Assembly: GCA_021324685.1 (NCBI GenBank)
Contig: JAJPIQ010000086.1
Span: 1-40,686 of the forward strand
Direction: 5' to 3'
Origin: Bacteroidota bacterium
GTDB lineage: Bacteria; Bacteroidota; Ignavibacteria; Palsa-1295
Length of the DNA stretch: 40,686 nucleotides
The notes beneath the pieces are model-generated. The model saw only the letters and a program-made list of their open reading frames with translations. It was not told the DNA's origin and ran no database searches. A program made the position numbers and the translations under genes. Each line of letters opens with the position of its first letter. The stretch's first letter is position 1. Below, in pieces: positions 23,266 through 32,657 of the stretch.

Positions 23266-24930
23266 TTAACGTCCCCGTCCCAGAGATTCGAGCCGTTCGA
23301 TACTTTCGAATGCAGAAATTCCAGAGTCCATATTGGCAATTTCCCGCGTCGTTGTTTTATCTACGAAGACCCGTGCGATCGCGGCAAGGAATTTCAAATG
23401 GTTCGCCCGCCCAACGGCCGGAGATAGGAACAGCAATACGATGTACGCCTTATCGTCGCGCCCAAGCGACATCACGCCTTGCGGAGTGAGTGCCATCGCG
23501 GCATGGATATCGGTGATCGCTTCGAAACCGGCAGAATGGGGAATTGCGATACCGGTATCCAGGAACGTACTCATAAGGCGCTCCCGACGCATGATCATAT
23601 CGAGCATTCCGGCGCGGTGCTCTGCCAGTTCCGGCCGTTGTTGAACCAGGTGATCGATCAGCACGGAAATCGTCTGTTCGACCGTCGTGACACCTCGAAG
23701 ATTGGCAACGATGTCGTTCGATTTGATATAATCTGTCAGCCGCAACCGCTCCTCCGCCGGGGGAAGGAGCGATGGCGGGGACGGCAGCGAGATTCCGTCC
23801 GCGCCGGACTTCTTCATTGGGACGATCGAAACGCCAATTTCGCCGACCTGCTTCAATAATTCGCCGACGACCGAGCGGGAAAGGACCCGTTTCCACCATG
23901 CCCGCTGGGTTGCTCCGATCACAAACTGGGTAATTCCTTCCTGGCGCGCAAAGTCCGTTAGCGTCTCCGCAATCGAACGCCCCCGGAGTTGAACGACGGT
24001 CGCTCCCAAAGAACGTGCGAGCGTAAAAGCTTCTCGCAACAGTTGCAGCCGTTCTTCGGACGGCTTTGTATCTTCGGCTTCCACGAAGGCCACGATCCAT
24101 TTCGCGTTCATACGGCCGGCCATCCGCGACCCATACCGGATCAGTTGCGGAGCCGCGGAGGTCGCTGGGATGGCGACCAGCACTTTTTCGCCGCTGGGCG
24201 CCGTACCGGGCGTGTTCGTCTCATGCCGCGCTTCCTTATCTTTTTGCTCGACATCGTTCGCGAGTTCCCTTAGGGCCAGTTCTCGCAGCATACTGATATT
24301 ACTGCGGCTGAAAAAGTTCTTCAGCGAGCGTTCGATCCGTTCTTTTGGATAGATCTTCCCTTGTTCCAGTCGCTCCCGAAGTTCGTCCGGCGTCACGTCG
24401 ACGATGATCATTTCTCTCGCGAGCGAAAAAAATGTATCGGGCACTCGCTCCTTGACTTCGACGCCGGTCATCCGTTCCACCATATCGTGGACGCTTTCCA
24501 GATGCTGAATATTACAGGTGCTGAATACGGCGATGCCGGCCGCTAAAATATCCTCGATGTCCTCATATCGTTTGACGTGCCTGGTCCCCGGAGCATTGGT
24601 ATGGGCCAGTTCATCGACAAGGACGATCTCGGGTTTGCGCGCGATCACGGCGTCGGTATCCATTTCGCGGAGCTGGACACCTTTATATTCATACGATTTC
24701 GGCGGGATCACTTCAAGATCGCCCAGTTGTGTCAGCGTTTCCGGTCGTTCATGGGGCTCGACATAACCGACCACGACGTCGATCCCTTTCCGTTTCAAAG
24801 CATTGCCGTCCTGGAGCATCCGATAGGTCTTTCCGACCCCCGGTGCCGCGCCCAGATAAATGCGAAGGGGACTTTCCTTCGCATATTTTATCTCATGGAG
24901 CAGGTCTTCAACAGAAAGGGCTTCTGTCAT
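23266..24930 (-). CDS. KdpD-type sensor fused to USP and PTS EIIA (PtsN-like) domains, no kinase domain
   Basis: The product is 554 residues. Residues about 18-230 are the KdpD N-terminal sensor domain, with Walker A GAAPGVGKT (28-36), Walker B-like EIVLVDELAHTNAPG and the CNIQHLESV segment. Residues about 245-375 form a universal-stress-protein domain (EKVLVAIPATS, IGATQRAWWKRVLSRSVV). Residues about 395-540 form a PTS EIIA type-2 domain whose active-site motif GIAIPH is intact (His465). The membrane helices and histidine kinase core of standard KdpD are absent. In E. coli the separate EIIA protein PtsN binds and stimulates KdpD, so the fusion joins known partners. The gene is last in the kdp operon, 3 bases after kdpC. 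It may sense K+ or c-di-AMP and signal through the separate kinase upstream; that is inference. Confidence 0.9.
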   Translation of the reverse strand: MTEALSVEDLLHEIKYAKESPLRIYLGAAPGVGKTYRMLQDGNALKRKGIDVVVGYVEPHERPETLTQLGDLEVIPPKSYEYKGVQLREMDTDAVIARKPEIVLVDELAHTNAPGTRHVKRYEDIEDILAAGIAVFSTCNIQHLESVHDMVERMTGVEVKERVPDTFFSLAREMIIVDVTPDELRERLEQGKIYPKERIERSLKNFFSRSNISMLRELALRELANDVEQKDKEARHETNTPGTAPSGEKVLVAIPATSAAPQLIRYGSRMAGRMNAKWIVAFVEAEDTKPSEERLQLLREAFTLARSLGATVVQLRGRSIAETLTDFARQEGITQFVIGATQRAWWKRVLSRSVVGELLKQVGEIGVSIVPMKKSGADGISLPSPPSLLPPAEERLRLTDYIKSNDIVANLRGVTTVEQTISVLIDHLVQQRPELAEHRAGMLDMIMRRERLMSTFLDTGIAIPHSAGFEAITDIHAAMALTPQGVMSLGRDDKAYIVLLFLSPAVGRANHLKFLAAIARVFVDKTTTREIANMDSGISAFESIERLESLGRGR

Positions 24931-24933
24931 GCA

Positions 24934-25509
24934 TTATTTGGGAATATGATGAAGAAGGTCCAGATTGAGTTCCAGCACATTGACATGGGGCTCCCCAAGG
25001 AACCCAAGGTCCCGGCCCTGGATGTGACGATCCACGAGTGCGATAACCGTATCGACGGACAGATTATTTTCACGCGCAACAATTTTTGCCTGGAGCAGCG
25101 CGTTCGCCACCGAAATATCGGGATCCAGGCCCGAAGCGGACATCGTCAGCATATCGGCGGGTAACGCCGTATCGAGTTCAGGATAGATCTTACGAAGCGA
25201 ATCGCGGTCGTGCGTGATCCGGTCGATGAGCGCCTTACTCGTCGGGCCGAGGTTGGTGGAACCCGAATTTGCAGCATCGTACCCGGTTCCTGCGCCGGAG
25301 GGACGCGTCCGGAAGAATTTTGCCGAGGCAAATTGCTGCCCGATGAGTTCCGATCCGATCACCGTGCCATTTCGCACGATCAGGCTTCCGTTGGCCTGAT
25401 GAGGGAAAAGGAGTTGACCGATGCCCGTCATGGCAAGGGGATAAATAATTCCAACAAGGACCGTCAGGACGACGGTCATGAGGATGGAGGTAATAATCGT
25501 CTTAGTCAT
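24934..25509 (-). CDS. kdpC: Potassium-transporting ATPase subunit C
   Basis: This 191-residue subunit has one N-terminal membrane helix (about 8-28, ILMTVVLTVLVGIIYPLAMT) and a periplasmic domain. Family motifs are all visible: GSELIGQQF, FRTRPSGAGTGYDAANSGS, NLGPTSKALI and ALPADMLTMSASGLDPDIS, then VDRHIQGRDLGFLGEPHVNV. KdpC helps hold the complex together and raises affinity. It is 39 bases after kdpB and 3 bases before the KdpD-EIIA gene. Confidence 0.97.
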   Translation of the reverse strand: MTKTIITSILMTVVLTVLVGIIYPLAMTGIGQLLFPHQANGSLIVRNGTVIGSELIGQQFASAKFFRTRPSGAGTGYDAANSGSTNLGPTSKALIDRITHDRDSLRKIYPELDTALPADMLTMSASGLDPDISVANALLQAKIVARENNLSVDTVIALVDRHIQGRDLGFLGEPHVNVLELNLDLLHHIPK

Positions 25510-25548
25510 AAAAATCGAGTTGACGTTGAATACTTAGATTTCATCCTA

Positions 25549-27609
25549 TTATATTCCACAGGCCGATACAATAATGTCTATCGCCTTGATGCCGATGAAC
25601 GGAATGATGACGCCACCCAAGCCATAAATCACGATATTCCTTCGCAATACGGCCGCTGCGCCCAGGGGCCGGTATTTAATACCCTTTAGCGCCAGCGGCA
25701 CGAGCGCAATGATGATCAGTGCGTTAAAAATAACGGCGGAAAGAATGGCGCTCTGCGGCGAATGCAAATTCATAATATTGAGCGCCGCAAGTTCCGGGAA
25801 CGCGGCCATGAACATGGCCGGAATAATTGCGAAATATTTTGCGACGTCGTTGGCAATGCTGAAGGTCGTGAGCGCGCCTCGCGTCATGAGCAATTGCTTC
25901 CCGATCTCGACCACTTCGATAAGCTTCGTCGGATTGCTATCGAGATCGACCATGTTCGCGGCTTCCTTTGCGGCCATGGTGCCGGTGTTCATCGCTACGC
26001 CAACGTCGGCTTGTGCCAGTGCGGGCGCATCGTTCGTTCCATCTCCCGTCATGGCGACCAGTTTACCGGAGGCTTGCTCCTTGCGAATGAGCGCCATCTT
26101 CGTTTCCGGCGTCGCTTCGGCAAGGAAATCGTCCACGCCGGCTTCCCCGGCAATGGCTTTGGCGGTGAGCGGATTGTCGCCGGTGATCATCACCGTTTTA
26201 ATGCCCATGGCGCGGAGTTGATCGAACCGCGCGCGCATGCCCTGCTTTACTACGTCCTTCAGGTGAATGATGCCGAGAACCTTCCCATCCTCCGCAACGG
26301 CAAGCGGCGTTCCGCCGGACGTTGCAATGCGGGTCACGGCCTGCTGAAGATTATCGGGAATGCCGGAGCGACCCGATATTTTTTCAATCGCATCGACGGC
26401 CCCTTTCCGGATGGCGCGACTCCCATCGGTGCCAATGTGTTTGACATCGACTCCGCTCATGCGCGTCTGCGCGGAAAAGGGGATGAATGTTTTTTCTGCC
26501 GCAATAAAATCGGCCGGAAGTTCCTTTACGATGTCGCGCGCAAGGGTCACAATGCTGCGTCCTTCCGGCGTTTCATCGGCAAGGCTCGAAAGATGGACGA
26601 TCTGGGCGAGGTATTCTTTCGTAATGTCCGGCGCCGGAATGAACTCCGTGGCCATACGATTGCCGATCGTGATCGTTCCCGTCTTATCGAGCAGGAGCGT
26701 GTTCACATCCCCGGCGGCTTCCACGGCGCGGCCCGACATGGCCAGCACGTTGCGCTGCAGCACGCGATCGATGCCTGCAATACCGATCGCCGAAAGTAAC
26801 CCGCCGATCGTCGTCGGAATCAGACAAACGAGGAGCGAGATCAGCACGACGACGGAGATCGTCGTCGAAAGATATTGTCCGAAAAAGAACAACGCGACGA
26901 CCGCAATGAGGAAGATGATCGTCATGCCTGCAAGCAGGATCGTCAGCGCAATCTCATTCGGCGTTTTTTGACGAGCGGCCCCTTCGACCAGCGAGATCAT
27001 CCGATCGATAAAGGTCTCTCCGGGATTCGAAGTGATCTTTACCTTGAGCCAATCGGAAATGACGCGCGTGCCGCCGGTAACGGCACACCGGTCGCCGCCC
27101 GACTCCCGAATGACCGGCGCGGACTCGCCGGTGATCGCCGATTCGTCCACCGAGGCAATGCCTTCGATCGCATCGCCATCGCCAGGAACGATATCTCCGG
27201 CTTCGATGAGTACCACGTCCCCTTTGCGGAGCATCGTGGCGTTGACGACGGAAGTGGTCCCGCCCTTTTCGATCTTCTTTGCCATCGTTTCGGTCTTCGT
27301 CTTTCGAAGGGCATCGGCCTGCGCTTTACCGCGGCCTTCGGCCATCGCTTCGGCGAACGTTGCAAAGAGCACCGTGAACCAAAGCCACGCGGTAATAAGG
27401 CCGGCAAAGAGTGCATCGCCGTGGGACATTCCCGCAAGATCGCGAATCCAGGCGATCGTCGTGAGCGCGGCTCCGATCTCGACGACGAACATGACCGGAT
27501 TTTTATAGAGCAGGCGCGGGTCGAGCTTTTTCAGCGCATCGACCACGGCGCGGTTCACGATCGCGGGATCGAAAAGTTTTTTCTGCTCGTGTATTTCGTG
27601 TTTTGCCAT
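25549..27609 (-). CDS. kdpB: Potassium-transporting P-type ATPase subunit B
   Basis: This 686-residue catalytic subunit of the KdpFABC pump has all P-type ATPase motifs: TGES at 160-163 (actuator domain), the phosphorylation site DKTGTIT with Asp308, [12 protein letters not shown], and the hinge [20 protein letters not shown]. It hydrolyses ATP in the cytoplasm and drives K+ movement taken up through KdpA. The length is normal. Spacing is 35 bases from kdpA and 39 bases to kdpC, on the same strand. Confidence 0.98.
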   Translation of the reverse strand: MAKHEIHEQKKLFDPAIVNRAVVDALKKLDPRLLYKNPVMFVVEIGAALTTIAWIRDLAGMSHGDALFAGLITAWLWFTVLFATFAEAMAEGRGKAQADALRKTKTETMAKKIEKGGTTSVVNATMLRKGDVVLIEAGDIVPGDGDAIEGIASVDESAITGESAPVIRESGGDRCAVTGGTRVISDWLKVKITSNPGETFIDRMISLVEGAARQKTPNEIALTILLAGMTIIFLIAVVALFFFGQYLSTTISVVVLISLLVCLIPTTIGGLLSAIGIAGIDRVLQRNVLAMSGRAVEAAGDVNTLLLDKTGTITIGNRMATEFIPAPDITKEYLAQIVHLSSLADETPEGRSIVTLARDIVKELPADFIAAEKTFIPFSAQTRMSGVDVKHIGTDGSRAIRKGAVDAIEKISGRSGIPDNLQQAVTRIATSGGTPLAVAEDGKVLGIIHLKDVVKQGMRARFDQLRAMGIKTVMITGDNPLTAKAIAGEAGVDDFLAEATPETKMALIRKEQASGKLVAMTGDGTNDAPALAQADVGVAMNTGTMAAKEAANMVDLDSNPTKLIEVVEIGKQLLMTRGALTTFSIANDVAKYFAIIPAMFMAAFPELAALNIMNLHSPQSAILSAVIFNALIIIALVPLALKGIKYRPLGAAAVLRRNIVIYGLGGVIIPFIGIKAIDIIVSACGI

Positions 27610-27644
27610 GGAAAAATAAAAATCGTAATTTTAGAATAAAAATC

Positions 27645-29372
27645 TTAGAATAATTTTCCGTTTTGCATTACCAAATGCTCGAGGATCGGCCCGAGCGAGA
27701 GGGCCGGGAAAAATGTGAGGCCGGCAACGATGAGGATCACCATAATGAGGAGCGCACTGAAGAGCGGTGTGTTCGTCAGGAAGGTCCCGGCCGACGGCGC
27801 GATCGCCGTCTTCTTCGCCATACTTCCGGCGATGGCGAGGATGGGAACGATCACAAAGAAGCGGCCAATGAGCTCCGAAAGTCCCTGCGTGATGTTGAAG
27901 AATTGTGTATTGGCGTTCAACCCCGCAAATGCGGAACCATTATTTCCTGTCGCGGAGACGAACGCATAGAGAATCTCCGACAGGCCGTGGGGGCCGTTGT
28001 TGGCAAGGCTCTTGAGCGCAACCGGGTTGACGACGGCCCACGCGCTGAATCCGAGCATGCAGAGTGCCATCGAGAGCAGGGCGATCATCGAGAGCTTTAC
28101 CTCCTTCGATTCGATCTTTTTGCCCAGATACTCCGGCGTGCGCCCGACCATCAGGCCTGCGATAAATACCGATAGGATGACAAAGATCATCATGCCATAG
28201 AGCCCGGCCCCAACACCGCCGAAGATGACTTCGCCGATCATGATGTTGAATAGCGGGACCATGCCGCCGATCGGCGTAAAGCTCTCGTGCATCGAATTCA
28301 CCGCACCGCAGGAAGCATCGGTCGTAACGGTCGCGAAGAGCGTGCTCTGCGTAATGCCATAGCGCACCTCTTTTCCTTCCATATTGCCGCCGGGCTGCGT
28401 TGCGCTGGCCAGGGACGTGATGCCGAGCTTATCGAAGTTCGGGTTTCCAGACTGCTCCGATACGTAGCAGGTGACGAGTCCTGCCAGAAAAAGGAATGTC
28501 ATCGCGCCCCAAACGGCCCATCCTTGCTTGGTATCTTTCGACATTCGGCCAAACATATATGTCAGCCCGGTGCCGATGGAGAAGATCATGATCACTTGCA
28601 AGAAGTTCGTGATCGCCGTCGGATTTTCGAACGGATGCGCCGAGTTGGCGTTGAAAAATCCGCCACCATTCGTTCCCAAAATCTTGATCGCTTCCTGCGA
28701 AGCGACGGGGCCCATCGCGATCGTTTGCTTCGCGCCTTCGAGTGTCGTCGCCGTCACATACGGTGCGAGGTTCTGGATCATGCCCGACGCCATGAAGATG
28801 ATTCCCGTCAGAATAGACAGGGGAATTAACAGGTAAAGCGTGCAGCGGACAAGGTCGACCCAGAAATTGCCGATCGTTTGGACCGAGGAGCGCACCAGCC
28901 CGCGCACCAGTGCCACGGCGACTGCAATGCCGACGGCGGCGGAGGCAAAATTGTGGAATGCCAGCCCCGCCATCTGTGTGAAGTAACTCATCGTCGTTTC
29001 GCCGCTATAAGCCTGCCAGTTCGTGTTCGTCGTGAAGCTCATCGCGGTTCCGAAGCTGAGGTCCGGAGCGACCGCGCCAAGGCCCTGCGGGTTCCAGGGA
29101 AGGAATTGCTGCAGCCGCATCATCGCATAGAGGACGAGCGCGGTCACCGCGCTGAAGACGAGCATCGCGCCCGAATAGGTCGTCCACTTCATTTCGGACG
29201 TGGGATCGATCCCGCAGAGGCGATAGATTAATCGTTCCAGCCACCCGAAGATCGACGTCAGGAACGTGTTTTCACCGCGAAAGACCTTCGTGAGGTACAC
29301 GCCCATCGGCTTCGTGATGAGAACAAGGATCACGAGATAGGCGAACAGTTGGAGGAATGCGTTGGTAGTCAT
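27645..29372 (-). CDS. kdpA: Potassium-transporting ATPase subunit A (canonical copy)
   Basis: This 575-residue K+-binding subunit starts at the ATG at 29372, directly after kdpF; an earlier in-frame start at 29402 would overlap kdpF. The four filter loops look canonical: FTTNTNWQAYSGE, LGTNGGGFFNANSAHPFEN, FTPIGGMVPLFNIMIGEVIFG and ATGNNGSAFAGLNANT. Ten or so hydrophobic segments are seen. It is followed by kdpB in the same operon. A second, diverged KdpA is encoded at 35758-37473. Confidence 0.97.
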   Translation of the reverse strand: MTTNAFLQLFAYLVILVLITKPMGVYLTKVFRGENTFLTSIFGWLERLIYRLCGIDPTSEMKWTTYSGAMLVFSAVTALVLYAMMRLQQFLPWNPQGLGAVAPDLSFGTAMSFTTNTNWQAYSGETTMSYFTQMAGLAFHNFASAAVGIAVAVALVRGLVRSSVQTIGNFWVDLVRCTLYLLIPLSILTGIIFMASGMIQNLAPYVTATTLEGAKQTIAMGPVASQEAIKILGTNGGGFFNANSAHPFENPTAITNFLQVIMIFSIGTGLTYMFGRMSKDTKQGWAVWGAMTFLFLAGLVTCYVSEQSGNPNFDKLGITSLASATQPGGNMEGKEVRYGITQSTLFATVTTDASCGAVNSMHESFTPIGGMVPLFNIMIGEVIFGGVGAGLYGMMIFVILSVFIAGLMVGRTPEYLGKKIESKEVKLSMIALLSMALCMLGFSAWAVVNPVALKSLANNGPHGLSEILYAFVSATGNNGSAFAGLNANTQFFNITQGLSELIGRFFVIVPILAIAGSMAKKTAIAPSAGTFLTNTPLFSALLIMVILIVAGLTFFPALSLGPILEHLVMQNGKLF

Positions 29373-29373
29373 A

Positions 29374-29457
29374 TCAGAATTTTTCCGGGTAGAGCAGGGC
29401 ATACACGAGGTAGCCGAGCACCACGATCACGAGTGCGAGTAAAAAGATGCCGCTCAT
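29374..29457 (-). CDS. kdpF: KdpF small subunit
   Basis: This 27-residue single-helix peptide (core LALVIVVLGYLVYALLYPEKF) matches the KdpF family, which stabilises the KdpABC complex in the membrane. The ATG at 29455-29457 overlaps the stop of the preceding 27-residue gene (ATGA). The stop ends one base before the kdpA start codon. Confidence 0.92.
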   Translation of the reverse strand: MSGIFLLALVIVVLGYLVYALLYPEKF

Positions 29458-29537
29458 ATCTTTTCGAAATAATATTGCAATGCGATCGCGAGTCCGAAGA
29501 ACGCGAGCGTGATTGCGATGTAAAGGAGATCGTCCAT
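29454..29537 (-). CDS. 27-residue membrane peptide upstream of kdpF
   Basis: The minus-strand frame from ATG 29537 reads MDDLLYIAITLAFFGLAIAL plus QYYFEKI. It has one hydrophobic helix (about 4-20) followed by an aromatic/charged end. The stop overlaps the kdpF start by four bases (ATGA), and the start lies 24 bases after the histidine kinase stop, so the gene is embedded in the operon. Small single-helix genes with an LAFFAL-like core occur upstream of kdpF in other phyla, from memory. It could be a second small subunit of the pump or a link to the kinase; function unproven. Confidence 0.7.
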   Translation of the reverse strand: MDDLLYIAITLAFFGLAIALQYYFEKI

Positions 29538-29561
29538 AATAGTAAGTTAAACGATAGTAAG

Positions 29562-30812
29562 CTACACTGTTTTTGCCGGGAGTGCGATCGTGAATGTAGA
29601 ACCCTTCCCGACGGTGCTCGTCGCCCAGATGCGGCCGCCGTGCGCGAGCACGATCTCCCGCGCGATCGAAAGCCCCAGTCCCGTCCCTGCGCCGATGCCC
29701 ATGCTCGACTCTTCCACTTGTACGAACTTATCGAAAATGCGGCCTAAGTCGGCTTCGGAGATCCCTTTGCCATGGTCAGTGACCGAGATCCACACTTCCT
29801 GCTCGATCGGCTGGGCGGTGACGTTCACGGACGTTCCTCGCGGCGAATATCGGATCGCGTTCGAGACCAGGTTCGTGATCGCCCACGCCATTTTATTCCG
29901 GTCGAGTTCCACCGCGGGAATGTTCCTGGAAACGGCCACATCGATCGGCACGCCCGCCTCGTCGGCCCGCATCGTGACCGGCAGGATGGCGCTTTCGATC
30001 ACCGTTTCGATCTCGCTCGGAACTTTGGTCAATTGCAGGGTCCCGGCTTCGAGCTTTGCCAGGTCGAGGAGTTCCCGCACGAGGTTCAGCAGCCGGTTCG
30101 TTTCGGTGCGGATCGATGTAAGAAGTTCGGTCTGCTTCGGCGTGAGCGGCCCGGCCATGCCATCGGCGAGCATCCCGCTCGTGGTCTTGATCGCAGAAAG
30201 GGGATTTTTCAGTTCATGCGCCGCCGTCGCGACGAAATTGCTCTTCGCGCGGTCCAGTTCCTGGAACTCGGCCAGGCTGCGGCGAGAGACCGCGACCGCA
30301 AGGAAGATCGCCGCACCCATGAGCAGCGCCGTAATGGCGATCGTCGATGTGCGTGCGGAATCGCCCTGCGATTTGAATGCTTCCGAGCGGGCGAACATCG
30401 CGCGCTCGTTGAGTTGGAGGTTCGCTTCGCAGTCCGCGCGGACCCGATCGGCCAGGGCATTCGAGGGATGGGCGACGAATGCCGCATAGTCCCGATCGAT
30501 GGTCTTTGCCGCGTCGAGTTCTCCCGGTTCCGTGATGTTCTGGTATTCGAGCGCGAGGTTCTTTCGAACGACCGCATCGTTCGACGGAAACGCTTCCCGG
30601 CCGTTCACTTCCATGTTCGAAATGGCAGATTCCATATCGTGCATGTAACGGATCGTCCGGTAATTCTCGATAAAGACGTGCTCGGCCGACGTGCTGAGCG
30701 TCGAAATATGATAGTACGACCACGCCGCGATCGCGAGCGTCAGGACAATGATAAGAGAAAACCCGGTAAGGATGCGGACGCGAAGGCCGCGCGCGATAAG
30801 ACGTGATGCCAT
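29562..30812 (-). CDS. Membrane sensor histidine kinase at the head of the kdp genes
   Basis: The product is about 416 residues from the ATG at 30812. Two membrane helices (about 12-32, ILTGFSLIIVLTLAIAAW, and about 167-187, IAITALLMGAAIFLAVAV) flank a helical extracytoplasmic domain of the four-helix-bundle type. The kinase core is complete: phospho-acceptor box TAAHELKNPLSAIK, N box ITNLVSNAIRYSPRG, G1 VTDHGKGIS and G2 GAGTGLGLSIAREI. There is no HAMP, PAS or KdpD-like domain. It lies 24 bases before the small-peptide/kdpF genes, so it is the likely kinase partner for the kinase-less KdpD-EIIA protein at the operon end. The frame is open a further 119 codons to an ATG at 31169; the later start was chosen because it puts the first helix near the N-terminus. 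Confidence 0.88.
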   Translation of the reverse strand: MASRLIARGLRVRILTGFSLIIVLTLAIAAWSYYHISTLSTSAEHVFIENYRTIRYMHDMESAISNMEVNGREAFPSNDAVVRKNLALEYQNITEPGELDAAKTIDRDYAAFVAHPSNALADRVRADCEANLQLNERAMFARSEAFKSQGDSARTSTIAITALLMGAAIFLAVAVSRRSLAEFQELDRAKSNFVATAAHELKNPLSAIKTTSGMLADGMAGPLTPKQTELLTSIRTETNRLLNLVRELLDLAKLEAGTLQLTKVPSEIETVIESAILPVTMRADEAGVPIDVAVSRNIPAVELDRNKMAWAITNLVSNAIRYSPRGTSVNVTAQPIEQEVWISVTDHGKGISEADLGRIFDKFVQVEESSMGIGAGTGLGLSIAREIVLAHGGRIWATSTVGKGSTFTIALPAKTV

Positions 30813-31169
30813 GGGGCGTTTGGATTTTGTCCCAAAATTACGGCTAACCGTCTCTAAGACCGTGGCAGGATGGCCATTTTCAATGTCGCCCTTCACCCAT
30901 CGCTGTGAACGAGCAAATGCTCGCTGGCGGCGCATCTCCGCAGCGCGTTTTTCGAGATCGCTCCGCTCTGGCCATCTGCCGAGGGATGAGCCAAACGTGC
31001 TCATTCGCACGGATCGCACCGGCGGCTCCGGTAACCGAATTCGCCCCAGTGTGTAAGCGTCCGTTAGGTACGGCGTAAATGGCAGCGCGCGCGCGGTACC
31101 GATCGCGGCCGAGCTGACAAACGCCGGCACTGAAGCGAGCTTAGGCAATATGGAGAGGAGTTCCCGCAT
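30813..31169 (-). other. Open 119-codon upstream extension of the histidine kinase frame
   Basis: The kinase frame has no stop back to an ATG at 31167-31169, which is 39 bases after the porin stop. The extension would be Arg-rich and soluble (EKRAAEMRRQRAFARSQRW is typical) and matches no domain I know. Codon third positions are GC-rich, as in coding DNA. It may be a true N-terminal extension, a separate decayed gene, or a dispersed repeat inserted between porin and kinase. Confidence 0.35.
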
Positions 31170-31208
31170 GGATTGCGATCGACCATTCGTTAGCGTTGCG
31201 TTAATAAA

Positions 31209-32657
31209 TTAGAACCTGCATAGTAGTCCCACGATGATGCGCGATTCTACTTTCACCAGGTCGGGTGCCCATCCTTCCGGAAGCGGAGTTCCCAAATACC
31301 CATCGGGCGAAGTTACGCCACCCGGCCCCGCGAAATAAGGTACGCTTGCCTCGCGATGGACGAATTCCAGCCGCCAGGTAATAAGCTCGTTCGGCATCCA
31401 GTCCAATGTCGTCGAGCAATCCCAGCCGGTGAATTGATCGCCCGGATTTTCCGTGAAGGGGTGGGTTCCCGTCACAAGCTGCGGTCCTGTCGCCGTTTGC
31501 ACGACATACGGGATCGGGCTTGCATCGCCAGTCGGTGCGAGCACGAGGTAGCGACCTGGATTGTGGATCCATCCTCCGCCAAAGGTCCAGCCGAAGTGAT
31601 CGTTATCGAACCAGAGCCGATGATAGGCCATACCGCTGATAAAAAACTGCGCCGGACCGAGCACGGGATCGGAATGGAACCCATTCACGCCGTCGCCTGA
31701 CTCCTCGCCAATATCATTGGTGAGCGAGAAAGCCGCGCGGTGCACAAAGCTTCCCGGACTATTGTAATAACGGACTTCAATGCTATTGTCCGTATGAATT
31801 CGAATTCGATTTGGATGGTCCTGCGTGGAATATCCATAAAAGTTATTGGAAAGTGCTTGGAACCATTCGGTGGGGCGCCAAAGGATCTGCCCGCCCGTTG
31901 CGGGGCCGGTAGTAAACTTCGCATAGGACTGCCATCCATTCGTAATCCACGGTTCGATCTTTAATTTGTCGGACGGGAAAATCTGTATGCGCATACCGTT
32001 GAAGAACCATGGGGTATTATCGGACGTGTACGAAGGCTGATATGCCCAGTTCTCGGCGTTGTAGTACGAAAACAGTCCGATGTATGACATAAAAATACCG
32101 GCTTGCACATTGATACCGTTCCAGACATCGAAATGATAGCCGGCATACCCTTCGCTGAAGTAGCGGTAAGCATCGGAGAGATCGTATTGCCCATGGAGCG
32201 TGCTAAGATCGTTGCGAGGGACGACCGTTGAGCGGGTTCCCAGCTGCAGCAGGATGCGTCCCATGACGTTATCGTAGTGGAAATCTCCGCCCGCGGCTAA
32301 GAGATTGACTTCGAACTCGTTATCGCGTGCGAGCGTCGTGGAACCCGTTACGGTATGGTCGATCGGGTGCTGGTTCGACGCCGTGTAGTTTGCGTCGAGT
32401 AAAAATTCCCCTGTAAAATACTTCGAATCGAGCAGGGCGGTATGCTGGCGGTCGTTGCCATTCAGCCATGTGAAATCGCCAAACGCGAAAGGATCCGCAG
32501 GTTTGGTGGTATCTATAGTTGTTGTGGAATCCGCCGGAGCGGGCGCCGTAGGTGCATTCGATGGCGTCGAAGATGATCGATCATCCCCGGCGTGAGCACT
32601 ATTCAAGGAAAATATGGTGAGTGCCGTGAGGCAAAGAGTAAAAAGAAATGCTTTCAT
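31209..32657 (-). CDS. BBP2-type outer-membrane beta-barrel porin (minus arm of potassium locus)
   Basis: The product is 482 residues from the ATG at 32657, chosen because a signal peptide follows at once (FLFTLCLTALTIFSLNSAHA). A Ser/Thr/Pro/Ala-rich linker (about 25-52) precedes the barrel. Barrel segments include GYHFDVWNGINVQAGIFMSY, GLFSYYNAENWAYQPSY and KLKIEPWITNGWQSYAKF, the pattern of PF07642-type porins. The last strand ends VGLLCRF with terminal Phe, as outer-membrane insertion needs. Porins of this family are found beside kdp genes in other bacteria. Here it is the first gene of the minus arm and could let K+ into the periplasm under limitation; this is inference. Confidence 0.85.
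   Translation of the reverse strand: MKAFLFTLCLTALTIFSLNSAHAGDDRSSSTPSNAPTAPAPADSTTTIDTTKPADPFAFGDFTWLNGNDRQHTALLDSKYFTGEFLLDANYTASNQHPIDHTVTGSTTLARDNEFEVNLLAAGGDFHYDNVMGRILLQLGTRSTVVPRNDLSTLHGQYDLSDAYRYFSEGYAGYHFDVWNGINVQAGIFMSYIGLFSYYNAENWAYQPSYTSDNTPWFFNGMRIQIFPSDKLKIEPWITNGWQSYAKFTTGPATGGQILWRPTEWFQALSNNFYGYSTQDHPNRIRIHTDNSIEVRYYNSPGSFVHRAAFSLTNDIGEESGDGVNGFHSDPVLGPAQFFISGMAYHRLWFDNDHFGWTFGGGWIHNPGRYLVLAPTGDASPIPYVVQTATGPQLVTGTHPFTENPGDQFTGWDCSTTLDWMPNELITWRLEFVHREASVPYFAGPGGVTSPDGYLGTPLPEGWAPDLVKVESRIIVGLLCRF

Noticed and set aside
25762-26799. 345-codon plus-strand open frame
   Set aside because: It is antisense to kdpB, with low-complexity basic sequence and no family features.
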